Below are positions 63,635 through 64,000 of a stretch of DNA of 64,000 nucleotides, piece by piece (position 1 is the first letter of the stretch; each line of letters starts with the position of its first letter). The translations under genes and the position numbers were made by a program. The notes beneath the pieces are model-generated. The model was not told the origin of the DNA and ran no database searches. It saw only the letters and a program-made list of their open reading frames with translations. This DNA comes from Aquificaceae bacterium (GTDB lineage: Bacteria > Aquificota > Aquificia > Aquificales > Aquificaceae), in NCBI GenBank assembly GCA_026981975.1, contig JALSHV010000010.1, forward strand, positions 149,376-213,375, written 5' to 3'.

Positions 63635-64000
63635 TCTTCAATCCCTTATAGGCACTTAATAAACTCTTATGCTTCCCATGAGTGTATATCCGATGAAAGC
63701 GTGTTTCAATCCCTTATAGGCACTTAATAAACGCGATATTTGTAAATTACCTGTAAAGTATGCTACGCTGTTTCAATCCCTTATAGGCACTTAATAAACA
63801 GAGAAAAAACAATTCCCCCGCTCGGATACCGAGATGGGTTTCAATCCCTTATAGGCACTTAATAAACTTGTATTCCCACGGCGAGTGTAGAGTTAGAATA
63901 CCCGGTTTCAATCCCTTATAGGCACTTAATAAACCCAATAGGTGGGAGGTGCAGGTATTGCTGGACATTATGTTTCAATCCCTTATAGGCACTTAATAAA
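63635..64000 (-). CRISPR. CRISPR array (6 repeats, 5 complete spacers in window; continues past right edge)
   Basis: 30-bp repeat GTTTCAATCCCTTATAGGCACTTAATAAAC at 63635 (variant), 63703, 63770, 63838, 63905 and 63972 (truncated); spacers 37-38 nt; strand inferred from the ATTGAAAC 5'-handle convention. Confidence 0.97.

Overview
This is a dense chromosomal window from a bacterium that looks thermophilic and Aquificota-like. That lineage guess comes from protein content and style, not from any search. It is mostly housekeeping and operonic genes with very short intergenic gaps: purD (partial), ychF, rseP, rpsB-tsf-pyrH-frr, surE, murF, recO, apgM, mtnA, bioW, gspK/gspF-like, upp, coaE, kdsB, secF, hpf, fabI, gpsA, mobA, hemL, lnt, spoT/relA, mreBCD-mrdA, flgN-like-flgK-flgL, proS and purQ. 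It also contains a tRNA-Sec gene on the minus strand and the leader-distal end of a CRISPR array that runs off the right edge. The points most worth a second look are: (1) a four-gene operon encoding a hemerythrin-fused soluble MCP, a CHASE2 adenylate cyclase, a class II-like cyclic-nucleotide phosphodiesterase and a CRP-family effector; (2) three mutually interleaved inverted repeats (order A B C A' B' C') in the ychF-rseP gap; (3) an rpsB leader with a hairpin and pseudoknot abutting the Shine-Dalgarno; (4) a TetR-controlled CoA-activase/double-cubane-like reductase pair with a perfect palindrome over the TetR start codon; (5) a recurring -10-box-to-start-codon spacing that suggests many leaderless mRNAs; (6) a homologous insertion domain shared by FlgK and FlgL; (7) a compact, possibly degenerate molybdopterin oxidoreductase; (8) a putative envelope module of an acidic secreted protein, a TSP3 beta-barrel and a two-component system. 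Functional names come from motif recognition by eye; no database search was run.
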